Shown one piece after another: positions 41,626 through 43,103 of a DNA stretch of 43,103 nucleotides. The translations under genes were made by a program, and so were the position numbers. Positions within the stretch are counted from its first letter, which is position 1. Each line of letters starts with the position of its first letter. Source of the DNA: a virus; IMG/VR virus record IMGVR_UViG_3300032307_000885, positions 1 through 43,103 of that record. The stretch is one strand, 5' to 3'. Under the pieces are notes generated by a model. The model was not told the origin of the DNA. It saw nothing but the letters and a program-made list of their open reading frames with translations, and made no database searches.

Positions 41626-42501
41626 TTATTTCAATAAATTTAAGATAACATCAATTACTTCTTGTTTAGCATCTTCAGGAGATATTCTTCCTGCTTTCGG
41701 GTCAATTTGTTCTCCTGGTCTCGGATTTTTTCCGGGATGTGCAGGTCTTGTTCTTGGTTTCGTGTCAGGTTTAGTAATTGGTTTAGTTGGTGCAGTAGTT
41801 GGTTCACCAGCCTTTGGGTCTATTTGCTCTCCTGGTCTTGGGTTTTTACCTGGATGTGAAGGTCTTGTTGTTGGTTTGGTGTCAGGTTTGGTTATAGGTT
41901 TTGTTGGAGCTTCGGTTGGAGCTTCAGACAAATATTTCAATAAGTCACCTTTTGTAATTCTAGGAGGTAAGTTTCTTTCCACAATTTTTGTAATTTCTGA
42001 TTCAATAAACAAAGATACAGGATTTTTTCCTTCTTCCAACTGTTTTTTCACAGATTTTACGCATCTTTCGAATTTTCTGGTTCTCTTTGGTCCAACTTGA
42101 GAATGACAAATAGCCCATGGGTTTGGTTTGTTTTTCTCTTCAGACATTCCCATCATTTTTCTATTGTCATCGGAATCATCATCCATTCCGTCAGGAGCCA
42201 TATCATTCGCGTCATGAGGAGCTTCTTGGCCAGTTAAATCTTGTAAGGCTGTCGCCCCCAAAGCATTTTGGTCAGTAACATCATCTGTTTCATCTTCATC
42301 GAGTTCTTTTTCGTATACTTGAAAAGGCTTTTTCTCACTCTTTAATTTAGTTATTGTTGCAGTATCTGTTTTAGATACGTTAATCTGTTCGTTAACTAAT
42401 TTTTTATGAAGAGTATTGATTTGGGATTCTGTTAATTTACCAACCGTTTTTGCGGATAACCCTTTATCAATTAATTCGAGTGCTTTTTTATTAACTTTCA
42501 T
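41626..42501 (-). CDS. Protein with W-x-x-C module and Pro/Lys tandem repeats
   Basis: A 291-residue protein. Residues 20-40 read GKLTESQINTLHKKLVNEQ, similar to the tag-like start at 27369. An acidic linker (65-115) follows. NPWAICHSQVG (127-137) plus RKFERCVKSVKK (142-153) form a small two-Cys module (Cys132, Cys147), and DLLKYLSEAPTEAP contains an L-S-E/A site (191-194). Residues 198-271 hold two 39-residue Pro/Lys-rich repeats (TKPITKPDTKP, RPGEQIDPKAG). The last 20 residues form a helix. It may be an elongated internal or surface virion protein; function is unknown. Confidence 0.6.
   Translation of the reverse strand: MKVNKKALELIDKGLSAKTVGKLTESQINTLHKKLVNEQINVSKTDTATITKLKSEKKPFQVYEKELDEDETDDVTDQNALGATALQDLTGQEAPHDANDMAPDGMDDDSDDNRKMMGMSEEKNKPNPWAICHSQVGPKRTRKFERCVKSVKKQLEEGKNPVSLFIESEITKIVERNLPPRITKGDLLKYLSEAPTEAPTKPITKPDTKPTTRPSHPGKNPRPGEQIDPKAGEPTTAPTKPITKPDTKPRTRPAHPGKNPRPGEQIDPKAGRISPEDAKQEVIDVILNLLK
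41692..41925 (-). repeat. Two 117-base tandem repeats encoding 39-residue units
   Basis: The GGGTC-containing block near 41698 recurs at 41815, a 117-base offset, and homologous bases run through about 41692-41808 and 41809-41925. The copies differ at several third-codon positions but the peptide differs at few residues, so selection has probably kept the protein repeat while the DNA drifted. Confidence 0.8.
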
Positions 42502-42886
42502 AAACTACTTTTTTTTCGAATTCTAATATCAAATCTCTTTCGTAGAGTTTGTCTTTTATTTGTTGTTCGGACATTCCAAATCTAAAAACCATTCTTTTAT
42601 GATTTCCATATTCTTCTGTTTCCCAGGCTAATGCAACCACATCGTCGATTGCATCTTCCATAGAAAAAAAATCGGAGTTCTGAATCAATTCCAATTTTAC
42701 ATCAGTATTTCTCAGAACTCCTACTTTTTTAATATGATGTAATTCAGGAGGACTTGGATAACCGTTAGCCGGTCTACTTTCCCAAGAATCTCCCCAAACA
42801 TCAAGATTATCAGAGAAAATGAATTCGTAAAGATTGTCTCCCTTATAGTTGGGTCCTAAACCATTTACGTATATCAAATAACTCAT
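42491..42886 (-). CDS. Hypothetical T4-like phage protein (131 aa)
   Basis: A 131-residue mixed alpha/beta protein with a distinctive aromatic start (SYLIYVNGLGPNYKGDNLYEF) and a middle WGDSWESRPANGYPSPPEL. I think proteins with this start recur in marine T4-like phages, but I cannot name a function. It overlaps the next gene by 11 bases and shares ATGA with the partial gene upstream, so it is part of the head and packaging operon. Confidence 0.6.
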   Translation of the reverse strand: MSYLIYVNGLGPNYKGDNLYEFIFSDNLDVWGDSWESRPANGYPSPPELHHIKKVGVLRNTDVKLELIQNSDFFSMEDAIDDVVALAWETEEYGNHKRMVFRFGMSEQQIKDKLYERDLILEFEKKVVYES

Positions 42887-43103
42887 ACTAATAATCCTTC
42901 AGGTGATATTTTAACTTGTTTACCTTTATTTTCAAATACTAAATTTTTCTTGTTTGTAACTCCAACAATTTTCGCCGTAGAGTTTTCTTCTAAGAATTTT
43001 TTAGCGGATAATTCTTGTTCTACAGTTTCACTAAGTCTTATAACTTCTTGCATCTGCTTTTTTGGTGAACGTTTTTCTTTACTTTCAAGAATTTCCTTCT
43101 TTG
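42883..43103 (-). CDS. Hypothetical protein, 5' end outside window
   Basis: On the minus strand a frame is open from the right window edge to a TGA at 42883-42885, giving about 73 visible residues. It is charged and helical (KQMQEVIRLSETVEQELSAK) and ends with a beta-like segment KIVGVTNKKNLVFENKGKQV followed by KISPEGLLV. Its stop overlaps the next ATG (ATGA), so it is coupled to the 131-residue gene. Too little is visible to name a family. Confidence 0.6.
   Translation of the reverse strand, partial: KKEILESKEKRSPKKQMQEVIRLSETVEQELSAKKFLEENSTAKIVGVTNKKNLVFENKGKQVKISPEGLLV

Noticed and set aside
41600-42100. A 166-residue plus-strand frame rich in Gly, Val and Phe
   Set aside because: It is the antisense of the Pro/Lys repeats of the minus-strand gene, and its apparent repeat is the same 117-base repeat.
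1-43103. tRNA genes, CRISPR arrays, integrase, insertion sequences or attachment sites
   Set aside because: The non-coding gaps are all shorter than about 125 bases and show no cloverleaf, repeat-spacer pattern, transposase or recombinase gene by eye.

Overview
This AT-rich 43 kb window looks like part of the genome of a large T4-like tailed phage (contractile-tailed Caudoviricetes). The diagnostic set is a large terminase, a gp20-type portal, a gp21-type prohead protease, a gp22-type scaffold and a gp23-type major capsid protein in T4 order on the minus strand, plus a gp55-like late sigma factor on the plus strand. A Bacteroidota (probably marine flavobacterial) host is likely, though this is inference. 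Starts lack Shine-Dalgarno sequences and sit in A-rich leaders, the phage ribosomal protein bS21 resembles Bacteroidota bS21, and one secreted protein has a leader ending in SYSQ. No integrase, tRNA, CRISPR array or insertion sequence was seen, and no stretch above 300 bases lacks a gene.

Layout. 1-1993 (+): five small genes of unknown or weakly predicted role, the first cut by the window edge. 2047-17378 (+): a tightly packed operon, mostly with 1-11 base overlaps, of glycosyltransferases, nucleotide-sugar enzymes and methyltransferases, with a 3'-5' exonuclease and a dUTPase inside it. 17407-21626 (+): PhoH-like ATPase, a degenerate HAD-like protein, two more glycosyltransferases and the late sigma factor. 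21646-27839 (+): a probable baseplate/tail block ending at a strong terminator. 27926-30666: small genes on both strands with tail-to-tail overlaps, including two proteins with Cys-containing modules or signal peptides and an OmpA-like protein. 30746-43103 (-): the head and packaging block, interrupted by a plus-strand bS21 gene at 35780-35971.

How the genes work together. Gmd plus Fcl would make GDP-L-fucose from GDP-mannose, and a GME-like epimerase would make GDP-L-galactose or GDP-L-gulose. GT11 and GT10 fucosyltransferases and several GT-A and GT-B enzymes can use such donors, and FkbM-type methyltransferases could cap the glycan. No flippase, polymerase or other multi-spanning membrane protein is in the cluster, so the product may be a cytoplasmically built glycan on virion proteins rather than a host surface polymer. 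In the head block the capsid protein carries an I-x-E/A site matching the T4 prohead protease rule. Several non-core proteins begin with short amphipathic segments ending in the same kind of site, which suggests a set of proteins targeted into the prohead. A recurring TATTTATA-like motif lies upstream of many late genes and may be the gp55-dependent promoter or another late-gene signal. All functional calls come from reading motifs by eye; no database search was run.
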